64,000 nucleotides of DNA from Primula veris (GCA_963682055.1 OY821740.1:46644795-46708794), one strand, 5' to 3'; shown: positions 34,422-46,001, counted from the stretch's first letter. A program made the numbers and translations. The notes: generated from the sequence alone by a model not told the origin.

Positions 34422-36421
34422 TCATTTCAATATATCTTGAATGAAAGAACCGAGATTATTCTCAGATGATCCTCTATATTGAATACCCCCACGACAGATC
34501 TCTCGAATCTGTATTGCTCTTTTTACCATCACCTTTTTCTCCTCGTTCCCCGGATCCATAAATCTCTTCACAAGCTCACTAATCTCCTCTCTCCTCACCA
34601 AACGCTTCCCTAATAATTCCCTACCTTCTACTTTCCATCCAATTTTCCAATCTTCAGCTATGTTCTTACAATAGTAAGCTGATCCATGGCTATTGGGAAA
34701 CCAATCATCGGCACACCTGCAAATGGATATAAAATCATTCATAATGAATATAAACTATCTTTTCCGTTATTTGTAATTCATGCATAAGTTATTTATGGCA
34801 CTTAATTAAGGCCTTGTCTGGTTGCTGCTTTTAAGCTCCGCTTGTTGCTTAAAAGTTGGAATTCATCTGGTTTACCAACTAAAAAATTGAGTTTTTCTGC
34901 AGTTTTTTGCTTGATAAAATTAAAACCTTTAAGCATATGATGAAACTAGATTTTCGCCTATCCTAGAAAAATCAAGCTAGTTTGCTTAAAGTCTGTAACC
35001 AAACAAGTGCTTTAGTTTTTTTCATTAATAAAATGACGTCGGCATGTACCTGCGAAAAGACTTTCCATAGTAGAGTTCCATCCACAATGAGTCCAAAATC
35101 CGCCGATAGATACATGACACAACACTCTCAACTGATCACACCAAGGCACCACCATTCTAGTTTTTCCCATAAGTTCTTCGCTAAGGTTCAGCCTTTTATC
35201 ACGCGCTACTAATAAGAATCTCACACCGCTATCGCATAATCCTGATACAATTTCATCCATTTGTGTACTTGAAACAGATAGAAAGCTTCCTAACGATACA
35301 TATAAAACGGATCTATGAGGCTGAGAATCAAGCCATTTTAAGTATGCAGAACTTTTTGTATGACTTTCCTCTTGGAGATTGGAATAGGGTATCAGAGGGC
35401 CGAGAGGGTAGAGGGGGAAAGGGAATATGGACTTAAGGGCTCTAAAAATAGGAAATTCGAGCTCAGAAATTGAGGCGAACAATAGATATTGTGCCTTGGG
35501 CACTTTAGAAATAATTGCGAAGACCTTTTTTAGTAGTGGATTATCATTATGAAAGATGGAGGGGAAATCGGAGATCTTGATTGGAGATAATCCAGGGATG
35601 TCGTTCACCGGGTTGTCCCCTCTATCTATTCATCACAAAAGTTAAAAAACTTAAGCAATTTGAAAGAAGTTTTATGTAATGTAAATATGTGTTACCTGTA
35701 TATGTTGATTCTTTTTAATTCCAGAGAGACCAGATTCGCCGAGCTTAAACTATCTAGCTTTTTTCAAGCAAAATATTAGAAATACTCGGTTTTTATGATG
35801 GTCACCCAAATGCAGTCCAACTTTAAGATAGAAAAGGCAAATACACTCACCTTAAAAGCTAATAAAAATATGGCTTACGAAATGCTAGAAGTTACAAGAG
35901 CCTGTATGTAATTCACATTTTCACATACCTGATAAATCGGCTAGAGATTGTCCATTTTTAACAAGAATACTGAAATGATAGAAAATCGAAAAAACCGAGG
36001 CCGGCATAGGCCATAGCAAAGCCACCGGAACATCCCTCTTTTTCCCAACATCCACAGCCCAAGATAGATAAGCATCGGCCAAAAGAATATTAGGTGGCAC
36101 TGTAAACTGGTCCAAAAGCTGCTCAAACGGATTTTCCATTTTAGTCATGATAGCTTCGATAAATCCTTCCATGTTGGAACCGCGAACCTTCTCAGAAGGC
36201 AACACGTTTGGAATTGTAGCAAAACTGATATTTTCCGGTTTTTTATCCGATCCAATTAAATCTAACCACTCTTCGGTCAATACAAACGTAATAGCCAAGT
36301 GTGGGCACTTAGAAGATAATCGTTTACATAAGTTCATCATCGGGTTGATGTGACCCCTTCCAGGGTATGGGAGGACGATGATGTGGCAAGTGGTTTTCGG
36401 CTCGAAGTTGCCCAGAGACAT
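34422..36421 (-). pseudogene. UGT87-type UDP-glycosyltransferase, frameshifted copy (unit 1)
   Basis: The exon structure matches the intact copy at 40275-42293: 36421-35929, 35619-35050 and 34716-34422. The N-terminus (HIIVLPYPGRGHINPMMNLC), SPIKISDFPS and the PSPG box (WCDQLRVLCHVSIGGFWTHC, GWNSTMESLFAG, then MIGFP and DQ) are readable. In exon 3, one base is missing in a T run (ACTATTGTAAG against ACTATTTGTAAG in the intact copy, near 34672). The frame therefore ends at a TAG near 34658, giving about 373 instead of 452 aa. The lost part is the C-terminal helices of the second Rossmann domain. Beyond the break, the original frame stays well conserved, so the lesion is young. A sequencing error is possible but the copy is otherwise clean. 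Confidence 0.78.
34810..35010. mobile_element. MITE-like inverted repeat in UGT intron 2 (unit 1)
   Basis: The left end GGCCTTGTCTGGTTGCTGCT and right end GTCTGTAACCAAACAAGTGC form an imperfect inverted repeat, with AAGC/GCTT motifs inside both. The left flank ends TTAA. The same element is in unit 2, so insertion predates the duplication. It resembles the inverted repeats in the RING gene intron. Confidence 0.6.
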
Positions 36422-36662
36422 TTTCTGTATGATGAATAAAGATGGACACCAGAAAGATGAATTTGATGACTATAGTGCCATAAAAAATCTACTATGTTTT
36501 CTAATATGAAAGCAACATGAACAAATGTGCACTCTTGCTAACGTTAAACACTAACATAGTAACATAGCAGGACAAATCTTATATTAAGTATTAAAAAGTG
36601 TTGTAAATTTTGTTTCTTTTGTCAACATCTTCATGACCTCAGCAGTGACTAATTAGTATTGG

Positions 36663-37180
36663 AGGGACCAAAAGTAGGCCTTGATTTAATGAGTAGATAG
36701 TGCTTGATTGATACAAGGCCTACAGGTTTACAAGCCAGCAATTGTGCTTTTATTTTTTTTCATACACACTGCAAGTTTGCAATTCAAATTGAACTAGTGC
36801 TGCTGTAGTTACTGTAAAGTCGGCGAATCACTAGGTTCTATGGCGTATACAATCTTTCATTCAACCTCACTTTTATAGTAAAATCTATGCTATGACATTA
36901 AAGTCGATCAAGAATTTGATAGTCCGACGGGGGTGAAGACGTTTCTTGGACTCCATCTTTAAGGGCGTATGTTAGATTTCTCTAGTTTATCTTGACACAA
37001 AGTTGCTACTAAAACTTCCACACACACCTGTTACACTAACTTATATTTAGGCATCAAATTGGTTACTTTAATTTTTGTTTGTTAGTTTCGACACGTATGC
37101 AATGCGTTCCCAAAATTTAATGTATTGATGCGAGAAACCTTAACTACAATGACGGATAAAGCTTTGTTCTCTCTCTCTCT
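36663..37180. other. Spacer at the end of duplication unit 1
   Basis: Upstream of the frameshifted UGT and before unit 2. Positions 36663-36953 are not matched in unit 2, while 36954-37010 are. No gene or promoter motif was recognised; a CT microsatellite closes the spacer. Confidence 0.5.
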
Positions 37181-37438
37181 GTAATATTTTCCGAATCAGC
37201 CTAGGATTAGTCGTGGCTACTAAGTTGCCGGCTTTTCATATCAAAGATGCAGTTAATACATAATAAATGACAAAAAAGATTTAGAGCATATCTGCATACT
37301 GAATAAGAGAATGAAATCTCATTACATGTATAAAAGGGGTAGTACTAGCACCAAAAATCGATCTAAAACTCATTGTTAAGTTGTAAATTTTGGATAAATA
37401 ATAGTAAGAACTAAGAAGGTACAACGTGAGTGAATAAA

Positions 37439-39955
37439 ATGGCTAGATCTATGCTACGACCATTTTTCCATTCTTCCTTATGATATATATGTCGACTAGC
37501 GTCGGTAAAAAATGCTCAAATCCGTCTCGTAACCCAACCCGTATGAATTGAGATGAGTTGAGTGTCAAGAAAAAATCAATCCGTCCCGCCTCAATCCGCT
37601 ATATATTTTGCGGGTTGGGTTATGAGGTTCACAAACCGCGGGTTAATACGCGTCAATCCGTTTCAAACCGCAAATATATATATATAATTATAAATATATA
37701 TACATATATATATACATTGTGTGTATTTTAATATACAAACCTTACATTGTTATATTTTAGTTTTAGGATAAATTAACAAATCATATACTTTTGAAACTAA
37801 ATTAACAAAAATATACCCAAAAATTTCTAATTAACAAAAACATACCTAAAAGTTCATACCCTAATTTGTATTTTTCATACCATTATTCTAAAAGTTCACT
37901 TATTTCAAAAGTTTATAACTTAATTTGTATTTTTCATATCCTTATTACAAAGGTTCATACCGTTGTTTCAAAAGTTTATATCTCGATTCGTAGAGTTCAC
38001 CCTTATTTTCAAATTTCATACCCCAATTTACATAATTTATATACATAATTTTTAACTCCATACTCTTGATTCTCACGTAATTCATACATTTATTTTTCAA
38101 CATTATACACTAATTAACAAATCCAACTCTTACCCGTCCTCCGATCTCGAACTATCACGTCGTCGTCGTGGGCCTCTCCTTCGGCGACCGCATCTCTGTC
38201 GACATCAAACTCGAGTTTTCGACATCGCTATACACACTCGCCGCCCATTACGATATATGTGTCCGTCTCAATCTTCACGGAAAAAAGAGATAAGAAGAAA
38301 AAGATCGAAAAAATAGAGGAAATATGATGAGACAAATCGGAAAGAGAGAGTAACGACGAGAGATCAGAAAGAGTGAGAAGGAGTAGAAAGATTGGAGAGA
38401 ATGTAAGAGGAGGAGAGAGAGCAAATAGATTGGGAGGTATGAATCAGATTTTTTATTTTTTATTAATTATTAATTGAAATTATGTTTTTGATAATTTAAC
38501 TTTTTAGGTTATGTTTTTGTTAATATAATAGTGGTAGGGTATATTTATGTTAATTGTACCTTAGTTTTATTACTTATTTGCGAATATTCTAAACATATTT
38601 TCATTTGTTTTAATTTACATTTCTTTAAAATATTCGATTTATTTTAAAATTTAGGTTGATTATGCAAACTATGAAAAATAAATAATAAAAATAAAAATTT
38701 AAGAATCAATCTAAACGCAACCCGTCTCAACCCGCAATTTATTCTGCGGGTTGGGTTGGGTTGGGTTTAGGTTTTAATTGTAACGGGTTAGGTTGATATT
38801 TAAATTTTATCAATCCGTACCGCCATTTATTTTAGGATCTGATTTAAGATTGAGGTCAATCCGTCTCAATCGCCCTGCCCACCCGTAATGCAGACAATCC
38901 AAATTTCAACTGTAAGCATATTATTTTCTTGCGCAAAACAAAAAAAATACTCCATGCCCCTACTTATGAAAGACTATTTACGTACATTTTCTCATTTTTG
39001 TTGCTTTTTTGTATCTATAGGCCGGGAAAGAAGGATCGCTTACCAAAGAACGTAAGTTTGTTTCTTAATTGTAGTACGTTTCTCATATTATTCATTTTAG
39101 TACTTTAATAATTATGGATTGCAGTGGTAAAACCACTTTACCAACTTTCGTTTAATCTTATCTTTTTTAAGTAATGAAACGACGTTCGTTAAGTTGCAAT
39201 GGGACGCATCATCGAATAATCAAAAACAATATTTTGAAATTTATATAAATGTGAAGAGACGGTAAAAATGTATATTGATACTTTCAACTATAAAATCAGC
39301 CGTGCATAACTTTGAAATTTGACAAAATCGGTTTTGTTTATAGATGAAAGTTATTTCGTAATTCATAGAATCTGTATAGATTGACCTGACTAAGGACTTT
39401 TGTATTTAAATCAACATTGTATATGTTTTAATCCATAACCTGTGTAGCTTTTTGAAATTTAAATATAAACTATGAGGCAAAACTAAAATTACTGTCAAAA
39501 CTGGGGGGATTCAGTCTAAACTCTAATTCATGACCATCTTCGAACAAAATTTAATCACAATTTTCTTCCCTGGATTTGGAGAAAATTAAAATGTTTATAA
39601 TAATTTGAGTTTTAGTTAGTGAACATTATATTACACTAGCCATCATTTATCCTGTGTCTTAGTTTAATTGATTATCTCTACAACACTATTATATATTTAT
39701 AATTGCATTCATGCCACGTATTAATCATTACGATATCTCCCTCATTCTTATATGTTGATCTACAGAATGTTCCGGGGCTTGCGCATATCGGTGCTCAGCG
39801 ACGTCTCACAAGAAGCCGTGTTTGCTTTACTGCAATAAATGTTGCCAAACATGCCTATGTGTTCCGTCGGGTACTTACTGTCACAAAGAGGAGTGCCCCT
39901 CAGCCCCTGTTATAACAATTGGAAAACTACGAAAGGAGGCCCTAAATGCCCTTAA
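37439..39955 (+). pseudogene. GASA/snakin pseudogene (unit 2) interrupted by a transposon
   Basis: This is the duplicate of the intact GASA gene. Exon 1 starts at 37439 (MARSML..) but lacks one T in the signal-peptide region (TTTTTCCATTC against TTTTTCCTATTC). It is split at 37496 by a 1391-base element and resumes at 38896-38911. Exon 2 (39021-39051) is intact. Exon 3 (39766-39955) has a Gly-to-Cys change next to HKEEC and a seven-base insertion (a second CAGCCCC) after the tenth cysteine codon. This shifts the frame and loses the last two domain cysteines. With an insertion and two frameshifts, no normal GASA peptide can be made. Confidence 0.93.
37497..38887. mobile_element. Non-autonomous hAT-like element inside the GASA copy
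   Basis: Comparison with unit 1 defines the insertion exactly. It is flanked by ATGTCGAC (37489-37496) and ATGCAGAC (38888-38895), an 8-base target duplication with two mismatches. The ends TAGCGTCGGTAAAAAATGC and (inverted) TACGGGTGGGCAGGGC fit the loose hAT terminal pattern. Near both ends lie many copies of GGGTTGGGTT, CAACCCG and CAATCCGT, i.e. subterminal repeats. The interior is AT-rich apart from a G+C-richer patch at about 38120-38285. No transposase frame is present. Confidence 0.78.
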
Positions 39956-40274
39956 ATTGTTATAAGTACATGTTATGTTATCGACTAATATTTGAACTGA
40001 ATAATGCGTCGTTGCTTTAATCTTTTGTGCCAAACACGGCACAACTGATTTGACGCAATGTTTTTCTTTTGTGTGACGTTCAACGCATTCAAATCCTTTC
40101 GTGTTTATGGTTCTCTTGGCACATTGTTTTTCTCTTTTACTTTTGAGACAAGATTATTAGTCCATTTTCAAGAATTAATATTATGTTATCTTCATTTCAA
40201 CATATCTTGAATAGAACATACAGTGAGTTCTTCCAAAAAGTGTGTCATGATACAGAAACACAATTATACAATAC

Positions 40275-42293
40275 TCATTTCAATATATCTTGAATAAAAG
40301 AACCGAGATTATTCTCAGAAGATCCTCCATCTTGAATAGCACCATGACAAATCTCTTGAATCTGTATTGCTCTTTTTATCATCGCCTTTTTCTCCTCGTT
40401 CTCTGAATCCATAAATCTCTTTACAAGCTCACTAATCTCCTTTCTTCTCCCCAAACGCTCCCCTAATAATTCCCTGCCTTCCATTTTCAATCCAATCTTC
40501 CAATCTTCAGTTACAATCTTACAAATAGTAGGCTGATCTATGGTTATTGGAAAACCAATCATCGGCACACCTGCAAATGGATATAAAATCATTTACATAA
40601 TCATTCATAATGAATATAAACTATCTTTTCTGTTATTTGTAATTCATGCATAAGGTATTTATGGCACTTGAGGCCTTGTCTGGCTGATGCTTTTAAGCTC
40701 TGCTTGTTGCTTAAAAGTTGGAATTCATTTGGTTTACCAACTAAAAAATTGAGTTTTTCTGCAGTTTTTCTGCAGTTTTTTGCTTGATAAAATTAAAACC
40801 TTTAAGCATATGATGAAACTAGATATTCGCCTATCCTAGAAAAATCAAGCTAGTTTGCTTTAAGTCTGTAACCAAATCAGTGCTTAGTTTTTTTCATGAA
40901 TAAAATGACGTCGGCCTGTACCTGCGAAAAGACTTTCCATAGTAGAGTTCCATCCACAATGAGTCCAAAATCCCCCGATAGATACATGACACAAAACTCT
41001 CAACTGATCACACCAAGGCACCACCATTCTAGTTTTTCCTATAAGTTCTTCGCTAAGGTTCAGCCTTTTATCACGCGCTACTAATAAGAATCTCACACCG
41101 CTATCGCATAATCCTGATACAATTTCATCCATTTGTGTACTTGAAACAGATAGAAAGCTTCCTAACGATACATATAGAACGGATCTATGAGGCTGAGAAT
41201 CAAGCCATTTTAAGTATGCAGAATTTTTTGTAAGACTTTCCTCTTGGAGATTGGAATAGGGTATCACAGGGCCGAGAGAGTAGAGGGGGAAAGGGAATAT
41301 GGACTTAAGGGCTCTAAAAACAGGAAATTCGAGCTCAGAAATTGAGGTGAACAATAGATATTGTGCCTTGGGCACTTTAGAAATAATTGCGAAGACCTTT
41401 TTTAGTAGTGGATAATCATTATGAAAGACGGAGGGGAAATCGGAGATCTTGATTGGAGATAATCCAGGGATGTCGTTCACCGGGTTGTCCCCTCTATCTA
41501 TTCATCACAAAAGTTAAAAAACTTAAGCAATTTGAAAGAAGTTTTATGTAATGTAAATATGTGTTACCTGTATATGTTGATTCTTTTTAATTCCAGAGAG
41601 ACCAGATTCACCGAGCTTAAACTATCTAGCTTTTTTCAAGCAAAATATTAGAAATACACGGTTTTTATGATGGTCACCCAAATGCAGTCCAACTTTAAGA
41701 TAGAAAAGGCAAATACACTCGCCTTAAAAGCTAATAAAAATATGGCTTACGAAATGCTAGAAGTTACAAGAGCCTGTATGTAATTCACATTATCACATAC
41801 CTGATAAATCGGCCAGAGATTGTCCATTTTTAACAAGAATACTGAAATGATAGAAAATCGAAAAAACCGAGGCCGGCATAGGCCATAGCAAAGCCACCGG
41901 AACATCCCTCTTTTTCCCAACATCCACAGCCCAAGATAGATAAGCATCGGCCAAAAGAATATTAGGTGGCACTGTAAACTGGTCCAAAAGCTGCTCAAAC
42001 GGAATTTCCATTTTAGTCATGATAGCTTCGATAAATTCTTCCATGTTGGAACCGCGGACCTTCTCAGAAGGCAACACGTTTGGAATTGTAGCAAAACTGA
42101 TATTTTCCAGTTTTTTATCCGATCCAATTAAATCTAACCACTCTTCGGTCAATACAAACGTAATGGCCAAGTGTGGGCACTTAGAAGATAATCGTTTACA
42201 TAAGTTCATCATCGGGTTGATGTGACCCCTTCCGGGGTATGGGAGGACGATGATGTGGCAAGTGGTTTTCTGCTCGAAGTTGCCCAGAGACAT
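40275..42293 (-). CDS. UGT87-type UDP-glycosyltransferase (intact copy, unit 2)
   Basis: Three exons encode 452 aa: 42293-41801, 41491-40922 and 40570-40275, with phase-1 introns and GT-AG borders. The N-terminal acceptor domain has HIIVLPYPGRGHINPMMNLC with the likely catalytic His in PGRGHINP, then TFVLTEEWLDLIG. Linker motifs (DIPGLSPIKISDFPS) and SVLYVSLGSFLSVS follow. The 44-residue PSPG box runs from WCDQLRVLCH through HCGWNSTMESLFAG to a final DQ, whose Gln favours UDP-glucose. Motif set and length fit family UGT87 (Arabidopsis UGT87A1/A2, the latter linked to flowering time and stress). The acceptor substrate is unknown. Intron 2 splits the PSPG box after SLFAG. It is the only copy in this window with an open frame to the normal C-terminus. 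Confidence 0.93.
40672..40883. mobile_element. MITE-like inverted repeat in UGT intron 2 (unit 2)
   Basis: Counterpart of the element at 34810-35010, with the same ends GGCCTTGTCTGG and CTGTAACCAAA. A short internal duplication (TTTTTCTGCAG repeated at about 40757-40775) is absent from the unit 1 copy. Confidence 0.6.
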
Positions 42294-42531
42294 TTTCTGT
42301 ATGATGAATAAAGATGGACATCAGGAAGATGAATTTGATGACTATAGTGCCATAAAAGATCAATGTTTTCTAATATGAAAGCAATATGAACAAATGTGCA
42401 CTCTTGCTAACGTTAAACACTAACATAGTAACATAGCAGGACAAATCTTATATTAAGTATTAAAAAGTGTTGTAAATTTTGTTTCTTTTGTCAACATCTT
42501 CATGACCACAGCAGTGACTAATTAGTATTGG

Positions 42532-44090
42532 TGGTGGGGTGTGGGTGTGGGTGTGGGGGGACCAACACATCAATAATACACGTATGTCAACGCTCTTAAC
42601 TTATACCTTGAGGTCCCCAATCACGTTCGAAATGATTTCAAAAAAATTTATACATCGAACACTAATTTTTTTCCTTCCTGAAAATATGTCTTGAGAAAGT
42701 CACTTTTAGAAAGCACACTTTTCAAAGAAACCAATAATTTGTAACACATCTTTAAGGGCATATGTTAGATTTCTCTAGTTTATCTTGACACAAAGTTGCT
42801 ACTTAAACTTAAATGCAACTTTCTCTTAGGTCTTGTCAGGGTGCCCCTAACCCAAGCAATAACATCCATTTAACTTAAATGCTGACGGATTGTCAGGGGT
42901 CGATTGATGTTTTTTTTTTAAATAGTTTTCTCGGTAAGAAAATAAGTGGGAAAAAAGTTTAACGGGGCTGAGGTGCTAAAATAACAGGAATGCTATTGGG
43001 TCTTATTATAGTCTGATACAAAAACACCACTAAAATGTTTGTTGTAGGTAGTGACGTAACCAGAAATTGAAAGTAAAAGAGGCTGATATTCTTTATAATC
43101 TTTTTCATATCCTATATGGCTATTTTGTCCGTAAAATACGGGGACGCTAATTTTTTAAGATTTCGATCAAAATATATAGATTTTTTTTTTACTTTTTCAT
43201 CAAAAAAATTCGATATGAGAGGGGCGTGAGCGCCGACTTTCTTCACCTGGTTCATTTCGTGGTTGCAGATAGGGCTGTAAATGAGATGAGCCGTTTGTAT
43301 TCGGCTCGGTTAATTTTCGGTTCATATTTGTTCATTTATAAACGAACATGATAATAAATAAGGAGATGACGTTCGTCTATTAATTGAACTGAGCATGAAC
43401 ACGACCCAGTTCGTTTCGTTTAACATCGTGTTCGTGTAATTATATATAAAGTTTGATAAAATCAAGAAATTAAATCTATTAATGATTTAAAAAAAAACTA
43501 ATTAGTATCACTACATATTAATAAACTTTATACCACAATAATATTAATAATATATTTGTATTATTTCAAACTTATTAAAATAATTAATATCATCATACTA
43601 TAAATACATAAATACAGTCACAAATTTTATTGCTAAGTGTTTGACTCGTTAGAGTAATTAATTATATGTATGTAAAAAAGAATTTATAAATTAATAGAAT
43701 ATATAAACTTAAAACTAATAAAAATTGATGTTATAATGTCAAATAAATTAACTAACTAACGTTTTATCTATTTGTATACAACTTTGTCATAGTAAACAAT
43801 ATAATAATAAATGATAAAATCATAATATATTTCACGTTCACGAACAACTCGTGTTCGGCTCGTTAGATATTTAGTTCATGTTCGGTCGTATTTAAATGAA
43901 CATGAACAGAGTCATGTTCGGATCTAAAACACTTGTAACAAATTATTTTCAAGGATGTAGGAGTAATTGTGTAATAAACTACTAATACTATTAGCACTTA
44001 AAATGTAACATGACAAAACCCAAAAAGCCCAAATACACGTATAGAGCCCACTTCGTAGGCCCAGCCCACAGCACACTTACTCTTTTTAAT
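42532..44090. other. Intergenic region upstream of the UGT gene, with a decayed hAT-like element
   Basis: It starts with a GGTGTG-type G-rich run (42530-42561). From about 43270 (TAGGGCTGTAAATGAGATGA, GTATTCGGCTCGG) to about 43930 (TCACGAACAACTCGTGTTCG) there are TTCGTTTCG/CGAAC-type inverted motifs, as in degenerate hAT-type plant elements. Right end and target duplication cannot be defined. No gene is seen. Confidence 0.4.
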
Positions 44091-44195
44091 AGAGATTAGA
44101 TTAGAGAAAGAGAGAGAATTTAAGAGGGAATATCATATTTACAAATAATAATTAGCTGTTATTGTTGCTCATTTTGGTTCCGAACAAAACCCTAG
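44090..44195 (+). promoter_or_regulatory. Possible non-coding first exon of the EAF1-like locus
   Basis: A purine-rich leader (AGAGAAAGAGAGAG) ends ACAAAACCCTAG followed by GTGAGA, a good donor at 44196. AAACCCTAG is a telo-box-like motif frequent in promoters and leaders of plant housekeeping genes. An exon here spliced to the block near 46697 is inference from position alone. Confidence 0.35.
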
Positions 44196-44910
44196 GTGAG
44201 ATAATTTAGTCATAGCTGGTAATTATCTGCAATTCAGTTGATCATTTATTTATTTTGATACCCACGCTATAATTATTGTGCTAGATTAATGTGCATGTGT
44301 GTTTAAACCCTTTAAATGCTGTGATTATTGTGAAAACCCTAGAAATATTGGGATTAAAGTTGAAACCCTTCGACTATATATATATGTATGTATGTATTTG
44401 TGAAAATTTAGGGCAAAATATTGTGTAATTTAGGTGATCATTTTGATCCTCACACTTTGCTAACCCTAGAATTATTGTGTTAGATTTATGTGCATGTTTT
44501 TTTAAACCCTTTAAATGATGGAATTAATGTGAAAGCCCTAGAAATATTGGGATTAGAATGAAAACCCTAGGACTATATGTATGTATATCTATATCGGTGA
44601 GAAATTAGGGCAATTTATGTGGTTTAAGGACGTATGTGTATTGAAGTTAAGATGTGTTTTAATATTTGAGAATATTACCTTATATATATATATATATATA
44701 TATCTATATCTATGTTGGTGAAAAATTAGGGCAATATAGTGGTTAGGGACGTATATGTATTGAAGTTATAATGTGTTTTCATATTTGAGAATATTACCTT
44801 ATAAGTATATATCTATGTTGGTGAGAAATTAGGGCAATTTATGTGGTTAAAGAACGTATGTGTTGAAGTTATATTGTGCTTTAATACTTGAGATATTACC
44901 GTTTGTTTCT
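44196..44910 (+). repeat. Duplicated segments downstream of the possible leader exon
   Basis: A ~210-base unit containing ATGTGCATG, TTTAAACCCTTTAAATG and CCCTAGAAATATTGGGATTA occurs at about 44230-44430 and 44440-44600. A second ~100-base unit, TTGGTGA(G/A)AAATTAGGGCAAT.. to GAGAATATTACCTTA, occurs about three times (near 44595, 44712 and 44817). An AT microsatellite lies at about 44682-44702. Confidence 0.75.
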
Positions 44911-45742
44911 CTTTGCAACTCGAAAGATTGTTATCATGTTTTTCTCGAAGTTCAAAATTATGACGGCATATTAAATGATATGTCTATTGAATTATTTGCG
45001 TATAACTATAAGCTTGGATTTGTTGATGTTTAGCTTTTGTTTCCTTTTTAGTGTATAGGAGAACTTAAATAATAGTAGAGAATCTGGAATATTCGTGTTC
45101 GAATTGCGAAATTCAAAATTCTGTTGGCATGCATAGGGTTATGCTTTTCAGTACTTGGTAGCCGTTATTATACCTGATTATATTTATTAAATAGTTGGCC
45201 TAATTCGATACCGTATAGTGTTGGATTTATTATGTGCAAGATTGTTGCAGTGGGTTCAGTTTTGCACACATTACATTACATCATGTGTAGTTTTAGTACA
45301 ATATGCGACTAGGTTGGTGATACTTGAATGATGTCATTTAGGGTTTTGTTCGATCTTTTTTTTTGGGTAAGTTTTTGTTCGATCAAAAACTTGAATAATA
45401 TGCAAAAACTTGAATGGTTAAAGATCATGGTAGAGAGAAGCAGATTGCATAGTTATTAATATCTGGTGTATAACATACTCTATTGGTTCTTTCTTATGAC
45501 TCCTCGTGTTATCTGAATGTTATTTATCAGAACGTCTAGACAAGTGTATGTTTGCAGTTTGCACCTATAATATTACTGTAAATGTTTAATATTGGGGTCC
45601 TGACCATGTTGCCACTTTGGTCTCATTAAAGCTTTTAAAATTTACTCACCCTACTAAGGACAAGCTCATAAGCCTGAATTTTTTGAATAACTGTCATTGT
45701 GTTTATCTTTTAAGTTAACTACCCTTCGTCTAACAGAATATT

Positions 45743-46001
45743 TACTACCCCCGTCGTTCCAAATGTTTTGTCCATCTTTGGGAAGGTAAATTTTATGGAC
45801 ATGCAATTATTGCTTTGTCTAAGAGTTCAAAACCAACTAATACTCGTTATGCATTAAATTTTTGTTTGTAATAAAGACAAAACAACGGTTATTAGTTAAT
45901 ATTTTTGTTAATTTTTTAGTTGACTTTTACAGAGGGACAAACAATACGGAACTTCCTACTGAAAAAGAAAGAAGGACAAACGTTTAACAGCGGAGGGAGT
46001 A
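45743..46001. mobile_element. Stowaway-like MITE in the 5' region of the EAF1-like locus
   Basis: The left end TACTACCCCCGTCGTTCCAA and right end AGCGGAGGGAGTA are imperfect inverted repeats with TA at both borders, in the usual size range. Inner GTCCATCTTTGGGAAGG and AAGAAAGAAGGACAAA also mirror one another. Confidence 0.75.

Larger units (their letters stand above)
32681..42803. repeat. Direct tandem duplication of a GASA-UGT segment
   Basis: Unit 1 runs from 32681 to about 37010 and unit 2 from 37181 to about 42803, both starting TGTAATATTTTCCGAATCAG. Homology is near-identical through GASA, the intergenic space and UGT to 36662/42531. A divergent gap follows, then another shared block (36954-37010 with 42749-42803). 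Unit 2 also contains a 1.4 kb transposon. The junction is a short CT run at about 37169-37180. Introns match as closely as exons, so the duplication is recent and DNA-based. Confidence 0.93.

Noticed and set aside
34422..34742. Open frame beginning in UGT intron 2 of unit 1, as an independent gene
   Set aside because: It only stays open because of the one-base deletion. Its downstream part is the UGT C-terminus.
42530..42561. G-quadruplex regulatory element (GGTGTGGGTGTGGG run)
   Set aside because: The G-runs could fold, but the site is a short microsatellite-like run about 240 bases upstream of the UGT start and absent from unit 1; nothing else supports a function.
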